Below, in pieces: positions 54,460 through 54,574 of a DNA stretch of 54,574 nucleotides (within the stretch, counting starts at the first letter, position 1; every line of letters begins with the position of its first letter). Where the stretch lies: the NCBI RefSeq assembly GCF_031082405.1, contig NZ_JAVHJU010000010.1, forward strand, positions 1-54,574. Direction: 5' to 3'. The notes under the pieces are model-generated. The model saw only the letters and a program-made list of their open reading frames with translations, ran no database searches and was not told the origin of the DNA. Source of the DNA: Amycolatopsis sp. A133. GTDB lineage: Bacteria; Actinomycetota; Actinomycetes; Mycobacteriales; Pseudonocardiaceae. A program made the position numbers and the translations under genes.

Positions 54460-54574
54460 ATGGGGTTGTTTCATCGTGGTTGTGGCTGGTGAGGGTGGTG
54501 TGTGTGTGGGTTGTTGTGGTTGTGGGGGAGGAAGTGGCGTCGGGACTCGGCGTGGTGGTCTGGGCATGGGTGAA
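54460..54574. other. GT-rich sequence at the right edge
   Basis: After the CCCCAATGGGG hairpin the plus strand becomes strongly G+T-rich, with GTGTGTGTGG and repeated GGTTGTGG. A minus-strand frame entering from beyond the window (ending at the stop at 54471-54473 with a His/Pro/Asn-rich tail) is possible. It may be the low-complexity tail of a gene outside the window or the border of a foreign segment. Confidence 0.35.

Overview
The window is high-GC actinobacterial chromosome. Gene content and codon use point to the Pseudonocardiales and most closely to an Amycolatopsis-like organism: a lysC-asd operon with an internal start, a leuA with a Leu-rich leader peptide, a Cvn conservon, an ECF42 sigma factor with its DGPF partner, GTG starts throughout, and intergenic palindromes of kinds I recall from Amycolatopsis genomes (recalled, not checked). 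No plasmid or phage functions are seen. The only mobile DNA is a decayed IS110-type transposase tail and short palindromic repeats.

Layout. 1-4.2 kb, minus strand: a small lipoprotein, RtcB, then asd and lysC. 4.2-10.3 kb: a nitroreductase, a broken Fic gene, a small membrane protein, the leuA leader/attenuator, leuA overlapping a WYL regulator, and an SDR enzyme. 10.3-16.2 kb: a DedA-like gene split by a 61-bp palindromic insert, a peroxiredoxin/TetR divergent pair with twin operators, LysR, two EamA transporters, an intact DedA, and an IS remnant. 16.2-18.4 kb: SnoaL, DGPF and ECF42. 18.4-24.2 kb: a complete peptide-type (Opp/Dpp) ABC importer. 24.5-33.7 kb: a surface-polysaccharide block (DUF2304, two GT2 enzymes, DUF6541, a flippase-like protein, a UDP-GlcNAc 2-epimerase, a glucosaminidase, a GT87). 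33.8-41.4 kb: recR-ybaB, a lipoprotein amidase, HxlR/flavin protein, dnaX, a secreted ALF-repeat protein and a spermidine-synthase-like protein. 41.4-46 kb: repeats, the SRP RNA gene and cvnABCD. 46-48.7 kb: a NitT/TauT-type importer. 49.4-54.4 kb: an ArnT/GT39-like membrane glycosyltransferase, a two-component system and a DUF5666-like membrane-anchored protein.

The best candidate for an undescribed system is at the right end. CACAG-like half-sites repeat at exactly 11-bp (or 22-bp) spacing in the response regulator/DUF5666 intergenic region, and again just upstream of the GT39 gene. This implies one two-component regulon joining a sensor, a regulator, a membrane glycosyltransferase and a Gly-rich envelope protein. 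Other notable points are the 61-bp insertion that restores the DedA-like frame when removed, a hairpin family with a compensatory base change and stop codons of convergent genes inside the stem, a 30-bp minisatellite beside the SRP RNA gene, and the leuA-WYL translational overlap.
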